From Sipunculus nudus (lineage: Eukaryota > Annelida > Sipuncula > Golfingiida > Sipunculidae), in NCBI GenBank assembly GCA_026874595.1, contig JAPPUL010000075.1, positions 33,517 to 97,516 on the forward strand: 64,000 nt of DNA. The letters are read 5' to 3'. Below the pieces are notes generated by a model, which saw nothing but the letters and a program-made list of their open reading frames with translations, made no database searches and had not been told where the DNA came from. Made by a program: the position numbers and the translations under genes. Position 1 is the stretch's first letter, and each line of letters begins with the position of its first letter. Below, piece by piece: positions 8,661-17,642 of the stretch.

Positions 8661-11207
8661 GTGTCAGACTCTGAACGAGAAAAGATAATACCGATAGCAA
8701 TAGAAGACGAGATGAAAAAGGCATATTTGACCTACGCAATGAGTGTAATAGTAAGCCGGGCCTTACCGGACGTACGAGATGGACTTAAGCCGGTGCACAG
8801 AAGGATTTTGTATGCAATGAACGGGCTTGGGGTTTTACCAGATAGGCCTTATAAGAAGTCGGCAGCGATAGTGGGTGAGGTACTTGGTAAGTATCATCCA
8901 CATGGTGATATGTCAGTATACAATGCGCTTGTTCGGATGGCGCAAGATTTCTCGATGAGATATCTGCTTATAAAGGGGCAAGGTAACTTTGGATCGGTAG
9001 ACGGAGACATGGCAGCGGCGATGAGGTATACAGAAACCCGGATAACACACTTTGCCAATGAGATGCTTCGTGATATACAAAAACACACAGTAGACATGTC
9101 ACTAAACTACGACGACTCACTTGAGGAGCCGACAGTACTACCTAGCTACATACCAAACCTACTTGTAAACGGAGCAACTGGTATAGCAGTAGGTATGGCA
9201 ACTAGTATTCCACCTCATAATTTATGTGAAGTAATAGATGCAACAATAGCCCTAATAGACAATTTTGAAATAGAGACAGAAGAGCTTTTAAAACATGTAA
9301 AAGGTCCTGACTTTCCGACTTATGGAATAATCTATAATTCAAATAGCTTAAGGGAATCCTACCTAACGGGACGAGGGAAAGTAAGAGTGCGAGGTAATGT
9401 AAATGTAGAAGTAGGGAAAGGCGGGAGGGAATCAATAATAATAGACGAGCTTCCCTATCAAGTAAACAAAGCAGAACTTATAATAAAGATAGCAAATCAT
9501 GTAAAGGAAAAGCGAATAGAGGGGATAGGAGATATACGAGATGAATCAGACAGGAGCGGGATGCGAATAGTGCTTGAGCTTAAACGCGGTGCAAATCCAG
9601 GGGTTATATTAAACAGATTATATGCTCACACCGCACTCCAAAGTAGCTTTAGTATAATAATGCTTGCCTTGGTAGACGGAACCCCTAAAGTACTAAGCTT
9701 AAAGGAGGTAATAGAATATTACATAGGGCACAGAAAGGAAGTATTAATAAGGCGAACAAGCTATGATCTTGATAAAGCACAAAAGCGGGCACATATAGTT
9801 GAAGGTTTATTAATAGCGTTAAAAAGCATAAATGAGATAATAAAGTTAATCCGCGGGAGTGAAGACACAAAAGAGGCACAAAATGGTTTAATGGAGCAGT
9901 TCAGGCTAACAGAAGAGCAATCTAAGGCAATACTTGAGATGCGCCTACAAAGACTAACAGCACTTGAATCATCAAATCTTTTAAAGGAGTACGAGGAGCT
10001 TACAAAGTTTATAAAGGGCTGTAAAGAGCTATTGGAGCACGAAGAGTTACAATATAAAAACATAAAAGAAGACCTGCTTGAGATGAAAAAGAAGTATGGA
10101 GATGAACGTCGTACGAAGATAGAAGATGATATAGAGGATTTGGACAAAGAATCATTAATAGAGGAGGAGCAAAACGTAGTAACGTTATCGCACAGGGGTT
10201 TTATAAAGCGTCTTCCAGTTGACACATACAAAAGGCAAAAGCGAGGAGGAGTTGGTATAACGGGCGTATCAATTCGTGACGATGATTTCAATGAGCACAT
10301 ATTCATATCGTCAACCCATGATTATATAATGTTTTTCTCAAATAAAGGCAGAACGTTTTACACAAAGGTATATGATTTACCGGAAGGGAGCCGTATAGGG
10401 CGAGGTAAGAAACTAAACATATTCTTAAGGCTTGAGGATGAGGAGACGATACGAGCGTGTTTAACGGTAAAAAGCTACGAAGAGAGTCCAAATCCTGTGG
10501 TACTAATTACGAAGAAGGGGATAATAAAGCGAACGATGTTATCATCCTTTGTGAATGCTAAGATACGTGGTATTAAGGCGATAAACTTGGATAATGACGA
10601 TGAACTTGTATCAGTACTATTAACGGATGGGGACTCAGAGCTTGTGCTATGTACAAAAGAGGGTAAAGCATTAAAGGTATCAGAAGATGAGATACGCCAA
10701 ACGGGTCGTAATGCGCGTGGAGTCAAAGGGATACGGGTAAAGGGAGAAAACGAGCTTATAGGGATGGTCAAGGTAGAAAAGGATAAGAAACTGTTTGTAA
10801 TCACAAATGGAGGGTATGGGAAGTTATTGAAGTTTAGTGAATTAAGGAGACACGGCAGGGGAACGGGAGGACAGATATACATAAAGGTGACAGATAAGAC
10901 GGGCTTAGTTTCTGCGGTACACTCGGTGGGAGAGGAAGAAGTGGTAGTAATAAGCACCTCAAATGGAATGATAGTAAAAACAGCAGTAAAGGGCATATCA
11001 TCATTCGGACGTGCGGCAAGCGGAGTAAAGGTGGTAAACGTAAAGGAAGGGGATTATGTAGTATCGGTAGCAAGTGCCACATCGGATGAGGAGGCTGAGC
11101 AGAAAGACAATGGTAGCGATGGAATCGAAGAAAGGGAATCGAAGAAAGGGAATCGAAGTGAGCGAATAAATGAGAAGGGAATAAATGAGAAGGGAATAAA
11201 GGGATAA
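8661..11207 (+). CDS. gyrA: DNA gyrase subunit A
   Basis: This is the 848-residue cleavage subunit of DNA gyrase. The catalytic tyrosine is Y123 (MRYTE). The C-terminal domain starts with a GyrA-box-like QKRGGVG at ~525, which favours GyrA over ParC. The quinolone-determining loop reads H81-G-D-M84-S-V-Y-N88. M84 and N88 replace the usual Ser and Asp/Glu. The start is GTG with AGGAGA 6 nt upstream. The last ~40 residues are a charged low-complexity tail built from repeated ESKKGNR and INEKG units, which appears to be a slippage-grown extension. gyrB is not adjacent. Confidence 0.95.
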   Translation: MSDSEREKIIPIAIEDEMKKAYLTYAMSVIVSRALPDVRDGLKPVHRRILYAMNGLGVLPDRPYKKSAAIVGEVLGKYHPHGDMSVYNALVRMAQDFSMRYLLIKGQGNFGSVDGDMAAAMRYTETRITHFANEMLRDIQKHTVDMSLNYDDSLEEPTVLPSYIPNLLVNGATGIAVGMATSIPPHNLCEVIDATIALIDNFEIETEELLKHVKGPDFPTYGIIYNSNSLRESYLTGRGKVRVRGNVNVEVGKGGRESIIIDELPYQVNKAELIIKIANHVKEKRIEGIGDIRDESDRSGMRIVLELKRGANPGVILNRLYAHTALQSSFSIIMLALVDGTPKVLSLKEVIEYYIGHRKEVLIRRTSYDLDKAQKRAHIVEGLLIALKSINEIIKLIRGSEDTKEAQNGLMEQFRLTEEQSKAILEMRLQRLTALESSNLLKEYEELTKFIKGCKELLEHEELQYKNIKEDLLEMKKKYGDERRTKIEDDIEDLDKESLIEEEQNVVTLSHRGFIKRLPVDTYKRQKRGGVGITGVSIRDDDFNEHIFISSTHDYIMFFSNKGRTFYTKVYDLPEGSRIGRGKKLNIFLRLEDEETIRACLTVKSYEESPNPVVLITKKGIIKRTMLSSFVNAKIRGIKAINLDNDDELVSVLLTDGDSELVLCTKEGKALKVSEDEIRQTGRNARGVKGIRVKGENELIGMVKVEKDKKLFVITNGGYGKLLKFSELRRHGRGTGGQIYIKVTDKTGLVSAVHSVGEEEVVVISTSNGMIVKTAVKGISSFGRAASGVKVVNVKEGDYVVSVASATSDEEAEQKDNGSDGIEERESKKGNRSERINEKGINEKGIKG

Positions 11208-11290
11208 AAAAGCTAAGTAAATATCTAGTCAATATTAAATATTTATGGTAACTTAAAAAGATAAAGAGGTATAGTAGAGGTAAAAAAATA

Positions 11291-11824
11291 GTGTTAGAAG
11301 ACTATAGTAATCGCTATCCGGAAGTGCATCCAGATACATTTATAGGAGCTGGAGTATATATAATGGGGAAGGTACGGATAGCAAAAGGAGCAAGTATCTG
11401 GTACAATACGACATTAAGAGGGGATATAAACGACATAGAGATAGGCGAAAATACTAACATTCAAGACAATAGTGTAATTCATGTAGCAGATGCTGATTAT
11501 AAAAGCATAATCGGAAAAGATGTAACAGTAGGACATAATGTTATAATCCACGGATGTACAATAGGAGATGAATGCTTAATTGGAATGGGTTCAATAGTAA
11601 TGGACGGCGCCCAGATAGGAAAAAATAGTATGGTTGGGGCGGGCTCTTTAATATCCCCTGGAAAGAAGTTTCCGCCTGGAGTACTTATACTCGGCAGTCC
11701 TGCAAAAGTCAAACGAGACTTAAAAGAAAAAGAAATAGAACACATAAGGGAGAGTGCAAGACGCTATATAAAGATATGGAAAGCATATAAAGAGCATGGC
11801 ATACCTTTTTACAAAGCTCCTTAA
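11291..11824 (+). CDS. Gamma-class carbonic anhydrase / hexapeptide transferase-fold protein
   Basis: A 177-residue left-handed beta-helix protein of the YrdA/CaiE/gamma-CA type. Hexapeptide-repeat strands run from ~20 to ~130. Potential metal-binding histidines are in VIHVAD, VGHNVIIHG and neighbouring strands, matching the His triad of gamma-carbonic anhydrases. The start is GTG. Many members lack measurable carbonic anhydrase activity, so the reaction is unproven. It lies between gyrA and the transglutaminase-fold gene on the same strand. Confidence 0.85.
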   Translation: MLEDYSNRYPEVHPDTFIGAGVYIMGKVRIAKGASIWYNTTLRGDINDIEIGENTNIQDNSVIHVADADYKSIIGKDVTVGHNVIIHGCTIGDECLIGMGSIVMDGAQIGKNSMVGAGSLISPGKKFPPGVLILGSPAKVKRDLKEKEIEHIRESARRYIKIWKAYKEHGIPFYKAP

Positions 11825-11859
11825 ATTAGAAAATAAAGTAAAGCTAAAAGTAAAGCTAA

Positions 11860-13608
11860 ATGAATAAGATATTGTTTTATATATTCCTTCTAGTTTTATT
11901 ATTTCCGCAAGGCCTAGGTGGAGATGTTTTTTTCTTAGATGGTTCTATACTAGAAACTAATGTACAAGCAAAATTCATAGAGACAGTAAAAATAGATCAG
12001 GTAGAAGGGAATGTACGGCTTATAACCTACAGATTCAAAAGCCACACAAGCGGTATAAATAAACAGATAATATCCGATTATACACCCAAAATAAGTCCCC
12101 GTCCAGACCATATTAAAACTTACAAAGACAAACTCGGCAATGAAGTACTTGAGATATTTTTTGAAAGGATATTATCAGAAAGTATAAAGATAGAATCACA
12201 GTTTGTATTAGATAATGAAGTAAACATATACCCCCCGTCTAATTTTTATGAACATCCACTATCAAAGTCGATGATAAGAAGCGTTAAAAACTACATTATA
12301 AAAACTCCTGCAACAAAGATAGACAAATCATGGAAAGAAAAAGTAAAGCGGCTTTTAAGTCAAAATGACAATCAATTTCGGATGCTAATGAAGGTACTTA
12401 CTTGGGTAAAGAGTAATATCAGTTTAGATGTTAGCGAGAGTGAGAGTAAAGCAAATAAGGTTCTTTTTAGGGGCAAAGGAAATATAAAAGGAATATTAAA
12501 TGTATCACTTGGGATACTAAGAGAGCTTGGGATACCGTGTCGGTTTGTACATGGCATATCTACACATAAATCGTTTGAGATAACGCGTGGGAACAATATA
12601 TTAGAAGATGAGAGTTTTGATAAGAAACAGATATTGTATGCGCCGCCAAGCTATACAAAGAACTTGAGAATAAGCTATCCTGAAAGTATTTATAATTGGA
12701 TAGAAGTCTACTTTCCAAATCTTGGCTGGGTTCCCTTTGATCTTTATGGGACATATTTTTTTGTGCCACCGAATATACTAAAACGCAATGTAAGTCTTGA
12801 TAGCGAGGGCGGGTATACGAGGGCATATGTTGAGGATATAGACGAAGACATTGAGGAGTCAGGGTTAGTAACAGGAGGGGTATACAAAGAGTTAGAAGAT
12901 ATAAGAATTAAAGCGTTCATTTCGGGTAAGAAGGAGAGAAACAAACTTCAGATAACAAGTTATACTAAAACAAAAGATTTACTACTACTACCAGATTTAA
13001 GAATAAAGGAACTAGAATACGTAAATAATTTATTTCCGATGTTTGAATCAAAGCACTTAAAAGTTATAAAAAATCCAGATAAAGGGAAGATATTGCTTGG
13101 TTTTAATCCTTATTCTCTTGAGTTTAATGAAAAACTAAAACAAATGGAAGTACGACTATCTGGAAATAGTATTCATAAACAAGAGATTGTTATCCCCCAA
13201 AAGCTTGAAGTTGAGCGGGTGCTTTTGCCCTTATTTAGATTCAACAATCATTCACTAGGCAACGCATGGGTTGAGATAAGGAGTAAGAGTAAGGGAATTA
13301 GGATAAAAAGTAAAGCAGTAAAGGTGCAGGATATGAAAAACTCAGGACGATATAGCTTTATAGAATTTAGTTTCTCAAAAGGGCATATCTTGGAGGAGGG
13401 AGAATATATTTTGTCTGTTAATTTATCAACTAAAGAGATAATGCTTTGGCGAGGTATATACGCCAATGGATATAATCACAGCGAGGATACCTATTACACT
13501 AAAGCAGGTCAGAAGATGTATCTCTACCTAGATCTATGCTTCAAGCTAGAAGGCATACGTCCAAAGAAAAAGAAAAAGAAGAAAAACAAAAACACTCCTA
13601 ACCAATAG
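11860..13608 (+). CDS. Secreted transglutaminase-fold protein lacking the catalytic Cys and His
   Basis: This 582-residue protein has a signal peptide (residues 1-20) and a transglutaminase-like core at ~165-310. The structural landmarks LGILRELGIPCRFVHG and WIEVYFPNLGWVPFD are present. The catalytic Cys normally found ~12 residues before the LLRxxGIP motif is not there. The catalytic His of the usual HAWVEVY segment is Asn (YNWIEVY); only the Asp remains. The C-terminal half (~330-560) is beta-rich and unassigned. The tail is poly-Lys. It is probably a non-enzymatic periplasmic protein. The start is preceded by a duplicated 12-nt element (AGTAAAGCTAAA). Its 3' end overlaps the convergent cutA by 11 bp. 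Confidence 0.75.
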   Translation: MNKILFYIFLLVLLFPQGLGGDVFFLDGSILETNVQAKFIETVKIDQVEGNVRLITYRFKSHTSGINKQIISDYTPKISPRPDHIKTYKDKLGNEVLEIFFERILSESIKIESQFVLDNEVNIYPPSNFYEHPLSKSMIRSVKNYIIKTPATKIDKSWKEKVKRLLSQNDNQFRMLMKVLTWVKSNISLDVSESESKANKVLFRGKGNIKGILNVSLGILRELGIPCRFVHGISTHKSFEITRGNNILEDESFDKKQILYAPPSYTKNLRISYPESIYNWIEVYFPNLGWVPFDLYGTYFFVPPNILKRNVSLDSEGGYTRAYVEDIDEDIEESGLVTGGVYKELEDIRIKAFISGKKERNKLQITSYTKTKDLLLLPDLRIKELEYVNNLFPMFESKHLKVIKNPDKGKILLGFNPYSLEFNEKLKQMEVRLSGNSIHKQEIVIPQKLEVERVLLPLFRFNNHSLGNAWVEIRSKSKGIRIKSKAVKVQDMKNSGRYSFIEFSFSKGHILEEGEYILSVNLSTKEIMLWRGIYANGYNHSEDTYYTKAGQKMYLYLDLCFKLEGIRPKKKKKKKNKNTPNQ

Positions 13609-13907
13609 ATTCTGTAATCCAAGAAAAGTAAGGCCCATTAACTTGCTCAACATCAAGAACAACGATTTCAGGGATCTCATAAGGGTGTACATTACTAATT
13701 TCGCTTATAAGCTCATCAAGCACTGAATCCAAAGTTTTTATAATAAGTAAAGCCTCTTTATCAACTTGGATTTTACCTTTCCAAAGGTATCTACTTTCAA
13801 GCAACGGCAATATGTTTATACAAGCGGTTAGTTTTTTTATTCAAAAGCTTGTCACAGATGATAGATGCCTGACTTTGCGGAACAGTAGACATAATAATTT
13901 TGATCAT
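13598..13907 (-). pseudogene. cutA: CutA1 divalent-cation tolerance protein, frameshifted
   Basis: CutA1 is a small trimeric cytoplasmic protein linked to copper/divalent-cation tolerance. The N-terminal part, MIKIIMSTVPQSQ from ATG 13907, and the C-terminal part (RYLWKGK, LLIIKT, HPYEIPEIV, YFSWI) lie in different frames. The shift falls in a run of seven T (plus strand 13832-13838). With one base fewer the product is 102 residues, a normal CutA length, and the joined region reads NKKLTACINILPLLE as in the family. No other damage is visible. It is therefore either a sequencing indel or a slippage-prone locus rather than an old pseudogene. Confidence 0.85.
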
Positions 13908-14214
13908 AAAAAGAACCTCTCAAATAATATTATAAAGAGCTATAATCTAAGTATAATTAAGCGAGTACAAAAGTGCTCCTATAGTAATAAACTTAGTTTA
14001 AAAAGAATAAAAAAAGGCTATAAATAAACCAAATAAGGAAATAAATGCACATTAAAGCAAGGTTTTTGTAATATATTTATAAAGTTCTTTAAATATGTTA
14101 TGGGTTTTTATGCCTGTCAAGATGTTGGTGCAAAGCTATATTAGAGCAAAGATAAAAGAAATTATAAAAAGTTAGAATATTTAGAATATTATTTAGAATA
14201 TATGGAGGCTAAGG
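13908..14214. other. Non-coding interval upstream of gap
   Basis: About 300 bp of AT-rich sequence lie between the cutA start (minus) and gap (plus). It must hold both promoters. I see a weak hairpin (GAGTAC AAAA GTGCTC near 13964) but no convincing promoter pair, small gene or RNA. An open frame at 13812-14027 is antisense to cutA and lacks coding character. Confidence 0.5.
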
Positions 14215-15231
14215 ATGTCAATAAAAGTAGGCATTAACGGATTTGGACGTATAGGAAGAAATGTATTAAGGGCGGCATTAAAGCGAGGGGGAGGAGAACT
14301 TGATGTAGTTGCAGTAAACGATTTAACAGATGCCAAAACGCTTGCACATTTATTTAAATATGATAGTGTACTGGGGAATTTCGAAGGGGATGTAAGTCAT
14401 GAAGAAGGGTTTTTAATAATAGACGGGAAAAAGATAAAGGTTTCAAAAAAGCCTCTAAACGAGCTTGGCTGGGGCAAACTTGGAGTTGAGCTAGTAATTG
14501 AGTCAACAGGTATATATACAGACGCAACAAAAGCAAGGGAACATATAAATCAAGGAGCGAGGAAGGTAATAATAAGCGCTCCGGCAAAGAATGAAGATAT
14601 AACAATAGTGCTTGGAGTAAACGAAGATAAATATGATAAAGCGAAACATAATATAATCTCAAACGCATCCTGCACAACAAACTGCCTAGCTCCATTAGTG
14701 AAAGTGCTTGATGATAAATTTGGTCTTAAGCAAGGAATAATGACAACGATTCATTCGTATACAAACGATCAAAAGATACTAGACCAGCCGCATAAAGATT
14801 TAAGACGAAGCCGCGCAGCAGGCGTGTCTATGATACCAACGAGCACAGGAGCCGCAAAGGCAGTAGGACTTGTACTACCTAAAGTGGATGGCAAGTTAAC
14901 AGGTCTGGCAATAAGGGTACCGACCCCTAATGTATCGCTTGTAGACCTAACAGCAGAGCTTGCCAAAGGAGCTTCAAAGGAAGAGATAAACGAAGCGATG
15001 AAAGAAGCATCAGAAGGGGCGCTAAAAGGTATACTTGAATATACAGAAGAACCTCTAGTAAGTAGTGATTTTAAAGGGAACAGTAACTCAAGCGTCTTTG
15101 ATGCGTTATCGACAATAGAAATAGCGGATGAAGATGGGAAAGGGAAGTTTATCAAAGTGCTTGCATGGTACGACAACGAATGGGCATATTCAATGCGCGT
15201 TGTAGAACTTGCTTTATATGTAATGAAATAG
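14215..15231 (+). CDS. gap: Glyceraldehyde-3-phosphate dehydrogenase
   Basis: The 338-residue GAPDH converts glyceraldehyde 3-phosphate to 1,3-bisphosphoglycerate. The Rossmann motif GINGFGRIGR is at the N-terminus. The active site ASC153TTNC with H180 (TTIHSYTNDQ) is intact, as is WYDNEW near the C-terminus. A good ribosome site (GGAGG, 7 nt) precedes the ATG. It heads the gap-pgk-tpiA glycolytic run. Confidence 0.97.
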   Translation: MSIKVGINGFGRIGRNVLRAALKRGGGELDVVAVNDLTDAKTLAHLFKYDSVLGNFEGDVSHEEGFLIIDGKKIKVSKKPLNELGWGKLGVELVIESTGIYTDATKAREHINQGARKVIISAPAKNEDITIVLGVNEDKYDKAKHNIISNASCTTNCLAPLVKVLDDKFGLKQGIMTTIHSYTNDQKILDQPHKDLRRSRAAGVSMIPTSTGAAKAVGLVLPKVDGKLTGLAIRVPTPNVSLVDLTAELAKGASKEEINEAMKEASEGALKGILEYTEEPLVSSDFKGNSNSSVFDALSTIEIADEDGKGKFIKVLAWYDNEWAYSMRVVELALYVMK

Positions 15232-15310
15232 CTAAGTAATGCAATAGAGGAACTAGTTTATTTTAATTGTGCTAAATAAAGACAAAAGAGAGGATAAAAA
15301 AGCAAGAGAG

Positions 15311-15417
15311 GATAAAAAAGCAAAGAGAACGAGAAAAGTAAGATGGAAAAGCAAAGAGAGCGAGAAAAGTAAGATGGAAAAGCAAAGAGAACGAGAAAAG
15401 TAAGATGGAAAAGCAAA
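15311..15417 (+). repeat. 31-nt tandem repeat spanning the pgk start codon, with two upstream mini-ORFs
   Basis: A 31-nt unit occurs three times (15311-15341, 15342-15372, 15373-15403) and a fourth partial copy forms the first codons of pgk (from 15404). Copies two and three each carry ATG GAA AAG CAA and end in AAG TAA, giving nine-codon frames (MEKQRE.EK) at 15343-15372 and 15374-15403. Each stops one base before the next ATG. The first copy has ATA instead of ATG. Just upstream, at about 15285-15322, an 18-nt unit (GAGAGGATAAAAAAGCAA) is also duplicated. Confidence 0.9.
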
Positions 15418-16607
15418 CAATAGAAGATGTAGAACTAAAAGGTAAAGTGGTTATAATGCGAGTAGATTACAATGTACCTTTAAAGGACGGGGAAGTACAA
15501 GATAACACACGAATAAAAGCGTCACTTAAAAGCATAAACTATCTACTTTCGGCTGGAGTAAGGGGGCTAATCTTGATGAGTCATCTTGGCAATCCGCAAG
15601 GGAAGGTAGATAAGAGACTAAGCTTAAAGCCTGTTTGCATTGAATTATCGAATTTATTGGGCAAAGAAGTCAGAATGGGGAGTGACTGCATAGGAAAAGA
15701 GGTAAAAGAGGAGGTATTGAACTTGCCGGAAGGTGGAATACTCTTGCTTGAGAATTTAAGATTTCACGAAGGAGAAAAAAAGAACGACTTAGACTTTGCA
15801 AAAGAGCTTTCAAGACTTGGAGATATATATGTAAATGAAGCCTTCGGCACAACACACCGAGCACATGCTTCAACAGTAGGGATATCAAAATACTTACCCT
15901 CCGTATCAGGCTTTTTGATAGAAAAAGAGCTAAAATATCTATCATCTTTGCTGTCAAAACCCTCACATCCGTTCGTTGCGATAATAGGGGGGGTATAAGG
16001 TATCGAGTAAGATAGGCGTGTTATACAGTTTACTAGATAAGGTCGACACTTTGATAATTGGGGGCTGTATGGCATATACGTTCTCCTATGTAGATGGTTG
16101 GATGGTGGGAAACTCTTTCGTGGCAAAAGATTATCTTGCCAAAGCAAAAGACATATTGGCAAAGGGCCGTGAGAAAGGAGTTGATATAATAGTGCCTATA
16201 GATCATGTAATAACAGACGAAATAGATGATATAGAAGACGAGAAGAAACGAATAGTAAGAACAGCAATAGGAGATATCCCGGATGGATTTGTTGGAGCAG
16301 ACATAGGAGAGAAGACGATAGATTTAATAAAGCTAAAGTTAAGCGAGGCAAAGACAGTATTATGGAATGGTCCATTGGGAGTATTTGAAATAGATTGTTT
16401 TGCAGGAGGGACAAAAAGAGATAGCAAAATATTTATCAAAAATAGAAGGGACAACAATAATAGGGGGGAGGAGACTCAGTATCGGCAATAAATGAAGCAG
16501 GGCTGCAAGATAAATTTAGTCATATATCAACAGGAGGCGGAGCTTCAATAGAACTTATATCAGGCAATGCGCTTCCGGGAATAGAAGCGTTAAATAACAA
16601 AATCTAG
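15405..16607 (+). pseudogene. pgk: Phosphoglycerate kinase interrupted by three +1 shifts
   Basis: The reading frame changes three times. The shifts fall in a G7 run at ~15988-15994 (after the AIIGG motif), in an A5 run near 16420 (before [15 protein letters not shown]) and in a G6 run at 16463-16468. Each is a single extra base. Removing the three gives one 399-residue frame ending at TAG 16605, the normal PGK length. Conserved blocks include RVDYNVPL, MSHLGNP, ENLRFHEGE, NEAFGTTHRAH, TVLWNGPLGVFE and [12 protein letters not shown]. The residue after AIIGG would be Tyr rather than the usual Ala, so the first site may carry a further error. PGK is normally essential, so true loss is unlikely. 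Confidence 0.88.
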
Positions 16608-16728
16608 CCTTAATTAAAGAAAACCCTACAAACCATTGCAAATAAAGAGAAGGCTATTATCTTATTTAAGAGCTAGCCGTTTTGTAAACAAGGTTTATAA
16701 ACAAAGAGAAATAAAGAGGAGATATTGA

Positions 16729-17514
16729 ATGCGAGATGTGCTTATTGCAGGTAATTTTAAGATGCATAAAACAAGTATCGAGGTGCGGGAATATGCAAGA
16801 GAGTTACTTCGTGGTCTTAAAGGGTTAGACCTTGGAGGTGGGAAAGGCGCAGGGAAAGGAGTAAGAAAAGAAGTGTTGTTATGCCCGTCCTATCCGACAT
16901 TATATGTACTTTATGAAGAGTTAAAAGGTAGTGCTGTACTATACGGCGCCCAAAATGTACATAATGAGGAACAAGGAGCATATACAGGGGAGGTATCGGT
17001 TTCAATGCTAAAGTCGTTAGGGTGCACGCATGTAATATTAGGGCATAGCGAAAGGCGACACATATTAGGAGAAAGCGATAAATTTATAAACTTAAAAGTG
17101 CTTAAAGCGTTAAAGTCAGGTTTAAAGATAATATTGTGCGTAGGCGAGAAGCTTGAAGAGCGAGAGAGGGGCTTGGCTTATGATGTAGTAGAAAGCCAGC
17201 TTAAAGAGGGGCTTATGGGAGTTGATAGTTTTGTAGGGAGGGATGTAATAATAGCGTATGAACCTGTTTGGGCGATTGGGACGGGTAAAACAGCAAATCC
17301 GAGTGACGCAGAAAAGATGCATAAACATATACGCGGGGTGATAGAAGCTAAGCTGGGGAATGAGATATCAGATAATCTTATAATTCAATACGGAGGTTCC
17401 GTTAAGCCTGAGACAATAAGGGATCTTATGTTGATGGAAAATATAGACGGAGTTTTGGTTGGAGGTGCCTGTCTTTCTCCGGAGTCTTTTTTAAAGATAA
17501 TTGAAGGCAGCTAA
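16729..17514 (+). CDS. tpiA: Triosephosphate isomerase
   Basis: The 261-residue TIM-barrel enzyme interconverts DHAP and glyceraldehyde 3-phosphate. Catalytic residues are K11 (AGNFKMHK; family usually AGNWKMN), H106 (GHSERR) and E178 (AYEPVWAIGTG). Phosphate-binding GGSVKPET and the C-terminal DGVLVGGACL are intact. A Gly/Lys-rich insertion (residues ~35-46) lies in a surface loop. AGAGGAG precedes the start. It follows pgk on the same strand. Confidence 0.97.
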   Translation: MRDVLIAGNFKMHKTSIEVREYARELLRGLKGLDLGGGKGAGKGVRKEVLLCPSYPTLYVLYEELKGSAVLYGAQNVHNEEQGAYTGEVSVSMLKSLGCTHVILGHSERRHILGESDKFINLKVLKALKSGLKIILCVGEKLEERERGLAYDVVESQLKEGLMGVDSFVGRDVIIAYEPVWAIGTGKTANPSDAEKMHKHIRGVIEAKLGNEISDNLIIQYGGSVKPETIRDLMLMENIDGVLVGGACLSPESFLKIIEGS

Positions 17515-17541
17515 TAAGCTAATAAAACGTAAGTAAGTAAC

Positions 17542-17584
17542 CTTTTCTCATTGTGGTATAATAAAGGTATAAAAAAGAGAAAAG
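17542..17584. repeat. 8-bp inverted repeat bracketing the secG promoter
   Basis: CTTTTCTC at 17542-17549 and GAGAAAAG at 17577-17584 are perfect complements flanking the TGGTATAAT element. It could be an operator or the stem of a leader hairpin. Confidence 0.45.
17554..17562 (+). promoter_or_regulatory. Extended -10 promoter upstream of secG
   Basis: TGGTATAAT is a perfect TGn-extended -10 with a consensus TATAAT. No clear -35 hexamer lies 17 nt upstream, as is usual for extended -10 promoters. It would give a leader of roughly 75 nt before the secG start. Confidence 0.55.
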
Positions 17585-17642
17585 ATGAGTACAAAGCTAA
17601 ATATTAAAGTAATTAAGTATTAAAGAATCTGGAGGCAGATAT

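Noticed and set aside
13812-14027. 71-codon plus-strand frame upstream of gap
   Set aside because: It is antisense to the N-terminal half of cutA, has low-complexity Asn/Lys composition and no family resemblance.
15405-16607. Programmed ribosomal frameshifting in pgk
   Set aside because: Three independent shifts in one housekeeping gene, without slippery-site plus pseudoknot context, fit sequencing or slippage indels better than programmed recoding.
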